From Sporomusa ovata DSM 2662 (lineage in GTDB: Bacteria; Bacillota; Negativicutes; Sporomusales; Sporomusaceae): 64,000 bases of DNA. This document shows, one piece after another, positions 36,750-44,903 of the stretch. Under the pieces are notes generated by a model. That model saw only the letters and a program-made list of their open reading frames with translations. It was not told the DNA's origin and searched no databases. The stretch spans positions 790,501 through 854,500 of the forward strand of contig NZ_ASXP01000001.1 of the NCBI RefSeq assembly GCF_000445445.1. The letters run 5' to 3'. Position numbers and translations under genes: made by a program. Within the stretch, counting starts at the first letter, position 1. Each line of letters opens with the position of its first letter.

Positions 36750-37988
36750 GTGTATATTGCATATTCGGTTAACAGTCAAATCCAATATCGTCTTGACTTT
36801 CTCATAGAACATTGCATTTTGGCTGTAGCCTTTTTTTTACCGATATCGCTGGATGCTGCTACTTTGTTTCTCGGAGTGGGAACTGTTTTATGGACAGTTA
36901 AGATGATAGCAGTGAAGAGACTGTTATTTAAAAGGACACCATTTGATGCGAGCATTGCTCTGTTGGTTATTTTGTCAGCAGCGTCTATTAGTGGTTCACC
37001 AGATCCGGGTTTTAGCTTTTACAATTATTACCATCACATGTTGCGATATATATTATTATATTATCTTGTTATTAATAATTTGAATTCTTTGCAGCAAGTA
37101 CAACGATTAGTGTGGGCGGTCATGGCTTCGGCTTTATTGGTAACTTCCTATGGGTTTTATCAATATGTACACGGTGTAGATATATCCACGTTTCACTGGG
37201 TGGATGGTGAACAGTTTCCAGACCTAAAAGTCCGGATTTTTTCTACCTTGCAAAACCCCAATTTGCTGGCCGGGTTTTTAGTGGTTGTTATGTCCTTAGC
37301 GATTGGACAGGGATTATATACCGAAAGAATTAGCAACAAATTATTGCTGTTTGCGCTGGTTGGTGTATTGGGAGCATGTCTGGTACTTACTTATTCGCGT
37401 GGTGCATGGCTAAGCATAGTTGCAGTTGCAACTATTTGCGGGCGGTATTATAATCGCAAGGTGCTATGGCTTTTATTAATTCCGTTGGGTGCACTTTTTT
37501 GTCAGGATGCAGTAATGGACCGATTAATGTCGATTTTTAATCCCACAGATACTTCTTCAACCTTGAGAATAGCCTTATGGGAAAGCACGATGGCCATGAT
37601 TTGGGATAAGCCACTGTTCGGAATTGGCTGGGGAGCCTACTGGCTAGTGTATCCTGAGTATGATTTTTTCCTGAATAACCCTGCCGCCCGGATTGTTCAT
37701 GCTCACAATATGTACCTACATATTGCCGCTGAAATTGGGATACCAGGATTGATTGTTTTTTTAATTATTATTTATGGACATACTAAGAAAGCAATGGATA
37801 TTTTAAGTCATACCAACAATCGCTGGGTAACCGGGCTTATGCTTGGCATAGTGGCAGCTGTTCTAGGTTTGGCAGTCAATGGTTTTACTGATTATATTAT
37901 GTTTAATGTGCAGATGTCGATGTTGTTTTGGCTCCTGAATGCAGTAATTATTACCATCTGGCAAGGAAACGGCCGCTGCAACAAATAA
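36750..37988 (+). CDS. O-antigen ligase/polymerase-like membrane protein
   Basis: This 412-residue protein has about ten to twelve hydrophobic segments and the Wzy_C/WaaL-type central region: YSRGAWL near residue 215, followed by a long loop with GIGWGAYW near residue 292 and HAHNMYLHIAAEIG near residue 319. Such proteins join or polymerise surface glycans on the outer face of the inner membrane, which fits a diderm Negativicute. GTG 36750 is the probable start, with a weak AGGTGA upstream. No other glycan genes adjoin it, so its substrate is unknown. Confidence 0.75.
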   Translation: MYIAYSVNSQIQYRLDFLIEHCILAVAFFLPISLDAATLFLGVGTVLWTVKMIAVKRLLFKRTPFDASIALLVILSAASISGSPDPGFSFYNYYHHMLRYILLYYLVINNLNSLQQVQRLVWAVMASALLVTSYGFYQYVHGVDISTFHWVDGEQFPDLKVRIFSTLQNPNLLAGFLVVVMSLAIGQGLYTERISNKLLLFALVGVLGACLVLTYSRGAWLSIVAVATICGRYYNRKVLWLLLIPLGALFCQDAVMDRLMSIFNPTDTSSTLRIALWESTMAMIWDKPLFGIGWGAYWLVYPEYDFFLNNPAARIVHAHNMYLHIAAEIGIPGLIVFLIIIYGHTKKAMDILSHTNNRWVTGLMLGIVAAVLGLAVNGFTDYIMFNVQMSMLFWLLNAVIITIWQGNGRCNK

Positions 37989-38009
37989 CAATTGAGTAAT
38001 TTGCAGCGG
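37973..38009 (+). terminator. Weak hairpin overlapping the end of the ligase-like gene
   Basis: CCGCTGCAA at 37973-37981 pairs with TTGCAGCGG at 38001-38009. The stem overlaps the stop codon and has no T-run. It may limit read-through but is not a typical terminator. Confidence 0.35.
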
Positions 38010-38249
38010 TAAGCCTGAATATATCTGCGTTTATAGCCACTGCTTCCGGTTGCCTGATACCAGGTGTTTTTTTGAGGGGAGATCTAATTATTTTGAAGTT
38101 GCAGCAGGATTTATAAAAAATAACGCGAATATATACAAACATAGAGTTATTTCTTATAAATCTAGAAGGGGGACGAGCCCCTTAATTTTTTATGCAGAAT
38201 TTAGTGAAATTTCGAACAAGAGTTAATTTTGGCTCATGGAGGTGCCGTG
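38010..38249 (+). promoter_or_regulatory. Leader of the hydrogenase operon with repeated motif and attenuator-like hairpin
   Basis: No gene is supported here. GCAGGATTTATA at 38104-38115 followed by CGCGAATATA resembles a motif seen again at 47537. AAGGGG at 38166-38171 pairs with CCCCTT at 38178-38183, followed by AATTTTTT; this could be a weak terminator or attenuator 60 bases before the first cassette gene. A promoter must lie here, but I cannot assign it with confidence. Confidence 0.4.
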
Positions 38250-38630
38250 TTGAAACTGGCACAAATAAAAATTATGTTGGATGCTGAGGTACTTTGCGGT
38301 ATAGAATGGCTTGACAGAGAAATTAAAAGCGCTTGCGGCGCAGACCTGATGAGCGATGTTTTGGCTTTTACTAGAGAACATGGGATTTTGTTGACTGGTC
38401 TGACAAACATTCAAGTAATTCGTACCGCTGAAGTGAGTGACTTAGTTGCCATATTGTTTGTACGCGGTAAACGGCCGGGGCCAGAGGTTGTTGCAATGGC
38501 AAAGAACATGGAAATTCCTTTGCTTTCAACTAGAAAACAGATGTATGAAGCTTGCGGTTTGTTATATCAAGATGGTCTTGCGGGTTGTACGCTAAAGGAG
38601 GAACCCCTTTGTTGCCGGAACAAGGAATAG
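38250..38630 (+). CDS. DRTGG-domain protein, first copy
   Basis: This small cytoplasmic protein of 126 residues looks like a stand-alone DRTGG domain, a module found in CBS-domain and phosphotransacetylase-like proteins whose ligand is unclear. It has GADLMSDVLAF near residue 31 and ends with a Cys pair (CCRNKE). GGAGGT at 38238-38243 favours TTG 38250, though GTG 38247 is possible. It overlaps the next gene by about 22 bases and is the first of five accessory genes before the hydrogenase. A second copy is at 40441. Confidence 0.7.
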   Translation: MKLAQIKIMLDAEVLCGIEWLDREIKSACGADLMSDVLAFTREHGILLTGLTNIQVIRTAEVSDLVAILFVRGKRPGPEVVAMAKNMEIPLLSTRKQMYEACGLLYQDGLAGCTLKEEPLCCRNKE

Positions 38631-39037
38631 AACTAGAATTTGTATTAGAGGCTGCAGATTTTGACAGCGCAGGAGAAGCATCAAGCAAAATCAAGCGCAC
38701 ATTGCAGCAACTTGGAGTACGTCCTGATGTTATCAGGCGAATCGCTATCAGTGCCTATGAGGCTGAAATGAATGTGATTATTCATGCGTGCCGCGGTGTG
38801 ATGAGGGCAGAAATTTATTCTGATCGTACTGAGTTGGTTGTGGATGATGAAGGTCCGGGAATTTCCGACGTTCAGCTTGCCATGCAGGCAGGATATTCTA
38901 CGGCTCCCGATCATATTCGCGAAATGGGTTTTGGTGCCGGCATGGGCTTACCCAATATGGTACGCTGTACAGATAAGTTTGACATCAAAAGTGAAAAAGA
39001 TATTGGGACAAAGCTTAGTATGATTATTTACCACTAA
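38609..39037 (+). CDS. RsbW-like ATPase (anti-sigma factor/serine kinase fold)
   Basis: This protein of about 142 residues has the GHKL ATPase boxes: N-box EAEMNVIIHA, G1 DDEGPGI and G2 GFGAGMGLPNM. It has no transmembrane or sensor domain. RsbW relatives phosphorylate STAS-domain partners or bind sigma factors, but neither kind of partner is encoded nearby. AAAGGAGGA at 38595-38603 selects TTG 38609, inside the end of the previous gene, which suggests coupling. A role in redox or H2 signalling is inferred from location only. Confidence 0.8.
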   Translation: MLPEQGIELEFVLEAADFDSAGEASSKIKRTLQQLGVRPDVIRRIAISAYEAEMNVIIHACRGVMRAEIYSDRTELVVDDEGPGISDVQLAMQAGYSTAPDHIREMGFGAGMGLPNMVRCTDKFDIKSEKDIGTKLSMIIYH

Positions 39038-39079
39038 TTATAAGTGTTTGATATTTGTATAGATTGAGTGGTGAAAGTG

Positions 39080-40417
39080 ATGGAAGTGGCGGAGGAACGG
39101 TTTCATTCTGTGCAGCTTACACCTGAACTGTGTCAGGGCTGTGTGAATTGTACGAAACATTGTCCAACGGAAGCAATCCGCATTCGTGGTGGCAAAGCCT
39201 ATATCACATCTTCTCGCTGCATAGATTGCGGTGAATGTATCAGGCATTGTCCTGGACATGCTAAAACTGCTGTGACCGATGAGCTATGGAACCTTAAAAA
39301 ATATAAGCATAATATTGCATTGCCGGCGCCAGCTCTTTATGGTCAATTTAATGCTGATATTCCGGTTAGAGCTATTTTATCCGGTTTGTTAAAACTGGGT
39401 TTTGACGAAGTATTTGAAGTAGCGCATGGCGCAGAGATTATTTCGTTGGCAATTAAAGAGTACCTTAAGCGCCCGGATGTTGTTCGCCCGGCAATCTCTT
39501 CAGCTTGTCCGGCTGTTGTGAGGCTTATTCAGGTCAAATTCCCCGAGCTTATTGAGAACATAGTACCTTTTGACGCTCCGGTTGAGGTGGCAGCCCGGTT
39601 AGCGAGGGTTGAAGCTCAACGCTTGCACGGTCTCAAATCTGAAGATATCGGTGTATGGTTTATTACGCCCTGTCCGGCGAAAATGACGGCAGTATACCAG
39701 CCTCTTGGTATCGAAAAATCAAGTATTAGCGGTGCCATTGCTATTAATAAGATTTTTCATGATTTATTCAAAGTAGTTACTGCTGAAGTTCAGGATGCCC
39801 GGCGGCAAGCTTCCTGGGTAGGTGTCGGTTGGGCGGTATCAGGCGGCGAAACATCAGCTATTGGTGTTGATAATGTACTAATAGTACATGATATTAATCA
39901 TGTTACGAATGTATTGGAGCAAGTGGCCTTAGGCAAACTCAAAGACGTTGATTATATTGAGTTGCTGGCATGTGCCGGCGGTTGCATTGGCGGAGCATTA
40001 ACAGTAGAAAATCATTTTGTAGCTGAGCATCGTATGAAACGGCGAATTGAAAAGAAAAAAATTCAGGACCCCAAGCGCGGTATATTGCCACGTACTGCGT
40101 GCACTGATTTTGAACTCGGGTTAACCGGGCGCCGGGCTATTGAACCTAAACCGGCGCTGCGTCTTGATGCCGATATTTCTAAAGCTATGTCCAAAATCGA
40201 AATAATGGATGCAACATTAAAAAGTTTGCCTGGTCTTGATTGTGGTTCGTGCGGTTCGCCCAATTGCAAGGCATTGGCTGAAGACATTGCCCAGGGACGA
40301 GCCAGCCTGACTGACTGTGTATTTCTTTTGCGCAACAAGGTGCGGGATTTGGCCTATGAAATGGTTAACCTGGCTGCCAAGTTACCGCCGCCGCTTGATA
40401 AAGAGAAAGAAGAATAG
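39080..40417 (+). CDS. Degenerate [FeFe]-hydrogenase-like sensor candidate
   Basis: This protein of 445 residues starts with two [4Fe-4S] motifs (CQGCVNCTKHCP; CIDCGECIRHCP). A hydrogenase H-domain follows, with SSAC143P, TPC198PAK and ELLAC298AGGC302. The four cysteines that bind the H-cluster are kept. The proton-transfer cysteine before Cys143 is alanine, and methionines in motifs 2 and 3 are changed, as in putative sensory [FeFe] hydrogenases. The C-terminus adds a Cys388-x2-Cys391-x4-Cys396 plus Cys413 domain like the AcsC N-terminus. GTG 39068 or 39071 are alternative starts. No PAS domain is visible. Confidence 0.8.
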   Translation: MEVAEERFHSVQLTPELCQGCVNCTKHCPTEAIRIRGGKAYITSSRCIDCGECIRHCPGHAKTAVTDELWNLKKYKHNIALPAPALYGQFNADIPVRAILSGLLKLGFDEVFEVAHGAEIISLAIKEYLKRPDVVRPAISSACPAVVRLIQVKFPELIENIVPFDAPVEVAARLARVEAQRLHGLKSEDIGVWFITPCPAKMTAVYQPLGIEKSSISGAIAINKIFHDLFKVVTAEVQDARRQASWVGVGWAVSGGETSAIGVDNVLIVHDINHVTNVLEQVALGKLKDVDYIELLACAGGCIGGALTVENHFVAEHRMKRRIEKKKIQDPKRGILPRTACTDFELGLTGRRAIEPKPALRLDADISKAMSKIEIMDATLKSLPGLDCGSCGSPNCKALAEDIAQGRASLTDCVFLLRNKVRDLAYEMVNLAAKLPPPLDKEKEE

Positions 40418-40440
40418 TATTCAGTTTGGGGGGGATAATT

Positions 40441-40782
40441 GTGACTATTCAGGAAATAATTAAAGCCTTACCTTTTAAAGTAATATCAGGCCAGTCTAAC
40501 CTCGATAAGGAGGTCAGCGGCGGATATGCGTCAGATCTGCTGAGTAATGTCATGGGTCAAGCACAGGCAGGTAATATATGGGTTACGATGCAGGGCCACC
40601 AGAATGTTGTGGCTGTAGCGTTACTGGCCGGACTGAGTGCTATTGTTATTGCCGGTGGCGTGGAACCCGATCCGGAGGCTGTACAAAAGGCACTGACAGA
40701 AGAAATAGTGATACTGACTACAACTCTTTCTGCTTATAAAGTGGTTGGCCGCTTATATCAGTTAGGTATTACGGGGGAATGA
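40441..40782 (+). CDS. DRTGG-domain protein, second copy
   Basis: This 113-residue cytoplasmic protein has the same fold family as the gene at 38250 (VSGGYASDLLSNVMGQA near residue 20; AIVIAGGVEPDPE near residue 64). GTG 40441 follows a G-rich ribosome site (GGGGGGAT). It overlaps the PHP gene by four bases. Two separate DRTGG proteins flank the sensor-like hydrogenase, so they may form a heteromer or bind a shared ligand (inference). Confidence 0.75.
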   Translation: MTIQEIIKALPFKVISGQSNLDKEVSGGYASDLLSNVMGQAQAGNIWVTMQGHQNVVAVALLAGLSAIVIAGGVEPDPEAVQKALTEEIVILTTTLSAYKVVGRLYQLGITGE

Positions 40783-41522
40783 TGCGACGGTTTGTGGCCG
40801 ATCTTCATGTGCACTCCTTGTTGTCGCCTTGCGCTGAAATTGAAATGACGCCAAGTAATATTGTTTGGCATGCAGTGCAGCATGAAGTTGATATAGTTGC
40901 CATTACCGATCATAACGCCTGTGATAATGTCGCTGCCGCTTTGGAGGCAGCAAAAGCTACTTCTGTTACCATTTTGCCAGGGATGGAAGTTGAGAGTAAA
41001 GAAGAAGTTCATCTTATTGTTTTATTCGAAAACATGCAGCAACTTAAAGCTTGGGAACAATTTGTTCAGCAACATATGTCAGGACGCCTCAATGACGCTG
41101 AACGTTTTGGTGCGCAGTTTATTGTTGATGCTGACGATAATTTTGTTGCTGAAAAAATGGAAATGCTATTAGCATCGCTGACTGCCGGTATTGCAGAAAT
41201 CACGGCACAGGTGAAGAAACTTGGTGGAATTTGTATTGCCAGCCATGTAGACAGGGCAACCTATAGTATAATTTCACAACTGGGTTTTATTCCACCTGAT
41301 ATTGAATTGGACGCGGTGGAAGTGTCCAAAAATATGAGTGTAGAGCAAGCGTCACAGCGTATTCCCACTATTGGACGCTTTCCTATAATAACAGCCTCGG
41401 ATGCCCATATAATGGATGATTTTGTTCATGGTCCGAAGACAGTATTCTATATTGAGCAACCGACTTTGGGGGAAATCCGACAGGCATTATTAGCTCAAAA
41501 TTTGCGAAAGGTGGTGGTTTAA
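40779..41522 (+). CDS. PHP-domain metal-dependent phosphoesterase
   Basis: This 247-residue PHP-domain protein keeps the metal ligands: DLHVHS near residue 7, ITDHNA near residue 40, a Glu in GMEVES, SHVDRA near residue 152 and SDAH near residue 206. PHP proteins hydrolyse phosphate esters, including nucleotides or histidinol phosphate. As the last gene before hydC in a sensory cassette, it might degrade a nucleotide signal, but the substrate cannot be told from sequence. ATG 40779 or 40782 could be used. Confidence 0.82.
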   Translation: MMRRFVADLHVHSLLSPCAEIEMTPSNIVWHAVQHEVDIVAITDHNACDNVAAALEAAKATSVTILPGMEVESKEEVHLIVLFENMQQLKAWEQFVQQHMSGRLNDAERFGAQFIVDADDNFVAEKMEMLLASLTAGIAEITAQVKKLGGICIASHVDRATYSIISQLGFIPPDIELDAVEVSKNMSVEQASQRIPTIGRFPIITASDAHIMDDFVHGPKTVFYIEQPTLGEIRQALLAQNLRKVVV

Positions 41523-41583
41523 CCACTATTTACTATTGGTTTTTCAGGTATAAATGTGATTTTTTTCATAAGGAGGAGTTAAC

Positions 41584-42093
41584 ATGAACAGCGAAAAGGA
41601 AACTAATGGTTGCTGCTGCGGCGGCGGTGAAGCAGGTAAGCTGGCTCTGGATCAATTGAATGCAATTCTCACTAAATGGCAGGGTTTAAAAGGAGCTCTG
41701 ATCCCGGTGCTGCAGGAAGCACAAGAGGCTTACGGTTACTTGCCGCGAGAAATTATTCAGGCTATTGCTGTAGAATTGAAAATCCCGGTTAGCCAGATTT
41801 ATGGTGTGGTGACTTTCTACTCTCAATTCCATCTCAATCCCCGTGGCAAAAACATCATTCGTGTTTGCCAGGGAACTGCTTGCCACGTGCGCGGTGCTAA
41901 GGCTATTCTTGCAGCACTGGAAGATAAGCTGCAAATTAAAGCTGGTGGTACCACTCCTGATCTTACTTTTACATTAGAAACTGTGGCTTGCATCGGTGCT
42001 TGTGGTTTGGCTCCGGTACTGATGATTAATGACGATACTCATGGTCGCCTGACCCCTGACTCAATTCCTAAGTTATTGGCTCAATACGCCTAG
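41584..42093 (+). CDS. hydC: Bifurcating hydrogenase NuoE-like subunit (HydC)
   Basis: This 169-residue thioredoxin-fold [2Fe-2S] protein has its ligands in CQGTACHV near residue 97 and CIGACGLAPV near residue 138. An N-terminal CCCGGG stretch (residues 9-14) is an unusual Cys-rich addition. AAGGAGGAG precedes ATG 41584. In trimeric bifurcating [FeFe] hydrogenases HydC supports the flavin subunit HydB. It is a paralogue of StnA at 17525. Confidence 0.9.
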   Translation: MNSEKETNGCCCGGGEAGKLALDQLNAILTKWQGLKGALIPVLQEAQEAYGYLPREIIQAIAVELKIPVSQIYGVVTFYSQFHLNPRGKNIIRVCQGTACHVRGAKAILAALEDKLQIKAGGTTPDLTFTLETVACIGACGLAPVLMINDDTHGRLTPDSIPKLLAQYA

Positions 42094-42103
42094 CATTTGG
42101 CTT

Positions 42104-42667
42104 ATGCGCGAAATATCACTTCATATTCTTGACTTAGTTCAGAATTCAATTGAAGCTGGGGCGACAGCCGCCAAATTAGAAATTATTGAAGATATAATTG
42201 GGAATAGTATGATTATCAGGGTTTCTGATAATGGTCGGGGTATGAATAAAAAAATGCGGCAATTAGTAATTGACCCCTTTATCACCACCAGGACTACCCG
42301 CCGAGTAGGATTGGGGTTACCACTAATGGATATGTCTACTAAGCGTTGTGGCGGGTATTTGAATATTGATTCAATACAAGGTCAGGGAACAGTGATTGAA
42401 GCGATGTACCAACATAGCCACTTGGATAGGCCACCAATGGGAAATTTAGTGGAAACAATTAAGAGCATACTTGTTGCGAACCCGGTACTGCAATTTTCCT
42501 ATCATCATACCGTTAATAACAAGAGTCTCTTAATTTCTTCCCACGAGATAACCGATATTTTGGATGGTATACCATTAACGCAGCCGGATGTATTGATCTG
42601 GTTGCACGGATACTTGTCAGAAAACATAGCCAATTTGTACGGAGGTGCTGAAGATGAAAACAATTGA
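42104..42667 (+). CDS. HATPase-domain protein in hydrogenase operon
   Basis: This 187-residue protein has the ATP-binding boxes of histidine-kinase-type ATPases: N-box QNSIEAGA near residue 13, DNGRGM near residue 40 and RRVGLGLPL near residue 66. It lacks a dimerisation/phospho-His domain and any membrane segment. It sits between hydC and the lone [2Fe-2S] gene, an arrangement I recall from many clostridial hydrogenase operons, where its role is unknown. It overlaps the next gene by 14 bases. Confidence 0.82.
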   Translation: MREISLHILDLVQNSIEAGATAAKLEIIEDIIGNSMIIRVSDNGRGMNKKMRQLVIDPFITTRTTRRVGLGLPLMDMSTKRCGGYLNIDSIQGQGTVIEAMYQHSHLDRPPMGNLVETIKSILVANPVLQFSYHHTVNNKSLLISSHEITDILDGIPLTQPDVLIWLHGYLSENIANLYGGAEDENN

Positions 42668-43019
42668 AGATTTGAAACGTCTGCGGGAACAGCTTAAAAA
42701 TAAAAACAACCTGCGTCATGACGGGGGAACACAGGTAATTGTTGGTATGGGTACTTGTGGTATTGCTGCTGGAGCAAGGCAAGTTATGACTGCAGTATTA
42801 GAAGAGGTTGCCAAGCGGAAACTGGAAAATGTTAAAGTCTGGCAAACAGGCTGTATCGGTATGTGCGAACAAGAGGTGCTGCTTGATGTTGTACGCCCCG
42901 GTGAACCGCGGATAACGTATGGCAGAGTTACGCCGGCAGATGTCCCCAAAATTATTGCCGAACATGTAGTTAACGGGCGGATTGTCGCCGAGCTGGCTGT
43001 TGGAAAAATCGTCGAATAA
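42654..43019 (+). CDS. Lone [2Fe-2S] thioredoxin-like ferredoxin
   Basis: This 121-residue protein matches the N-terminal [2Fe-2S] domain of HydB and StnB: GMGTCGIAAGA near residue 26 and TGCIGMCEQEV near residue 64. GGAGGTG at 42641-42647 supports ATG 42654. It may add an electron path to HydABC or act as an exchangeable shuttle. Genes of this type are sometimes called hydD, but I do not assign the symbol. Confidence 0.82.
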   Translation: MKTIEDLKRLREQLKNKNNLRHDGGTQVIVGMGTCGIAAGARQVMTAVLEEVAKRKLENVKVWQTGCIGMCEQEVLLDVVRPGEPRITYGRVTPADVPKIIAEHVVNGRIVAELAVGKIVE

Positions 43020-43047
43020 TTTTTTGTAGAGTACAGGAGGGGATAAT

Positions 43048-44838
43048 ATGGATCATATTAGAGCACATGTGCTTATTTGTGGCGGTACTGGTTGCGGGTC
43101 TGCAGGCTCAAAAAAAGTTGAAGCTGCACTCCAGGCAGAATTGGTCAAAAAGGGTTTGGATAAAGAAGTAAAGGTTGTTGAAACTGGTTGTCATGGTTTT
43201 TGTGAAATGGGGCCGCTGGTCATTGTTTATCCAGAAGGCACCTTCTATGTTCGCGTTCAGGAATCTGATGTGGCTGAATTGGTTGAAAGCCATCTTTACA
43301 AAGGCCGCATTGTTGAGCGGTTATTATATAAAGAGCCTGTTACCCAGGAAAAAATTCCTAAGTACAGCGATATGGATTTTTACAAAAAGCAGATGCGCTT
43401 TGTATTAGCCAACTGTGGTCATATCAATCCGGAAGAGATCAATGAATATATAGCCGAGGGCGGATATGAAGCTTTAGGTAAAGTTTTGACCGAAATGAAA
43501 CCGCAAGACGTGGTCGAAGAAGTTAAAAAAGCTGGTCTGCGTGGTCGGGGAGGCGGCGGTTTCCCAACCGGTATGAAGTGGGGCTTTGCCAGTAATTCGC
43601 CAGGTACGAAAAAGTATGTTGTTTGTAACGCGGACGAAGGCGATCCTGGTGCATTCATGGACCGCAGCGTACTTGAAGGCGATCCCCATCGTGTAATTGA
43701 AGGTATGGCTATTTGCGGCTACGCAATTGGGGCCGATGAAGGTTATCTCTATGTTCGTGCAGAATATCCGCTGGCTATCAAACGGCTGAAACTAGCTATT
43801 AAGCAAGCCGAGGAACTGGGTCTGTTAGGTGAGAATATTCTAGGCTCAGGCTTCAACTTTAAATTAAAAATCAAAGAAGGTGCCGGTGCCTTTGTATGTG
43901 GTGAAGAAACGGCACTTATAGCATCAATTGAAGGTAAACGCGGTATGCCTCGTCCTCGTCCTCCATTCCCAGCTGTTTCCGGCTTGTGGGGTAAACCTAC
44001 TAATATTAACAATGTTGAAACCTTTGCTAACGTACCGCAACTCATCACTAAGGGTGCTGATTGGTATGCTTCGATCGGTACTGAGCGCAGTAAAGGCACG
44101 AAGGTGTTTGCGCTTACCGGCCGGATTAATAATACTGGTCTGGCTGAAGTTCCTATGGGTATTACCATGCGCGAAATTATTTTTGACATTGGCGGCGGCA
44201 TTCAAGGCGGCAAAAAGTTCAAAGCAGTTCAAATCGGCGGTCCGTCTGGTGGCTGTCTGCCTGAAAGTCTGCTAGATTTATCAGTAGACTATGATTCACT
44301 TATTAAAGTTGGTGCCATGATGGGTTCCGGCGGTTTGGTCGTAATGGATGAGACCACTTGTATGGTTGACGTTGCTAAATTTTTCTTAAACTTTACGCAA
44401 TCTGAGTCCTGTGGTAAATGTACCCCTTGCCGTGAAGGCACCAAACGTATGTTGGAAATTCTCACCCGGATTACTGAAGGGGAAGGCCGTGAAGGCGATA
44501 TTGAGTTATTAGAATCCATGGCCAAAAATATTAAGACGACTGCTCTTTGTGGTTTGGGTCAAACGGCTCCTAATCCGGTATTGTCTACCTTGCATTATTT
44601 CCGCGATGAATATGAAGCCCATATCAAGGAAAAACGTTGTCCGGCTGGTGCCTGCACCAAACTCTTGAATTATAGTATTACCGATGCCTGCAAAGGCTGC
44701 GGGTTATGCAAAAAGGTATGTCCGGTAGAGGCAATCAGCGGTGAAAAGAAAGAAAAGCATGTGATCGATATTGCTAAATGTATTAGATGCGGTGCCTGCT
44801 TTGGTAAATGTCCATTCGAATCAATTGCTAAAAGCTAA
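43048..44838 (+). CDS. hydB: Bifurcating hydrogenase flavin subunit (HydB, NuoF-like)
   Basis: This 596-residue protein has an N-terminal [2Fe-2S] domain (CGGTGCGSAG; TGCHGFC). The NuoF core follows, with GRGGGGFP near residue 166 and the [4Fe-4S] motif SCGKCTPCREGT near residue 453, then two C-terminal ferredoxin clusters (CKGCGLCKKVCP; CIRCGACFGKCP). FMN and NAD(H) bind in the core. In trimeric HydABC this subunit is the proposed bifurcation site where H2 electrons go to NAD+ and ferredoxin. GGAGGGG precedes ATG 43048. Confidence 0.93.
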   Translation: MDHIRAHVLICGGTGCGSAGSKKVEAALQAELVKKGLDKEVKVVETGCHGFCEMGPLVIVYPEGTFYVRVQESDVAELVESHLYKGRIVERLLYKEPVTQEKIPKYSDMDFYKKQMRFVLANCGHINPEEINEYIAEGGYEALGKVLTEMKPQDVVEEVKKAGLRGRGGGGFPTGMKWGFASNSPGTKKYVVCNADEGDPGAFMDRSVLEGDPHRVIEGMAICGYAIGADEGYLYVRAEYPLAIKRLKLAIKQAEELGLLGENILGSGFNFKLKIKEGAGAFVCGEETALIASIEGKRGMPRPRPPFPAVSGLWGKPTNINNVETFANVPQLITKGADWYASIGTERSKGTKVFALTGRINNTGLAEVPMGITMREIIFDIGGGIQGGKKFKAVQIGGPSGGCLPESLLDLSVDYDSLIKVGAMMGSGGLVVMDETTCMVDVAKFFLNFTQSESCGKCTPCREGTKRMLEILTRITEGEGREGDIELLESMAKNIKTTALCGLGQTAPNPVLSTLHYFRDEYEAHIKEKRCPAGACTKLLNYSITDACKGCGLCKKVCPVEAISGEKKEKHVIDIAKCIRCGACFGKCPFESIAKS

Positions 44839-44903
44839 ATTTGCCAGTTTGTTTCTGGCATATGTGCCTAATAATTACCGAGAAGAGAGAGGGTGACACG
44901 ACG

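Noticed and set aside
36600..36812. 70-codon open frame on the - strand overlapping the ligase-like gene start
   Set aside because: It overlaps a terminator and the start of a better supported gene, without homology or ribosome site.
38609..39037. Classical sigma-factor partner-switching module
   Set aside because: The RsbW-like protein has no STAS antagonist, phosphatase or sigma factor gene beside it, so that label would be unsupported.
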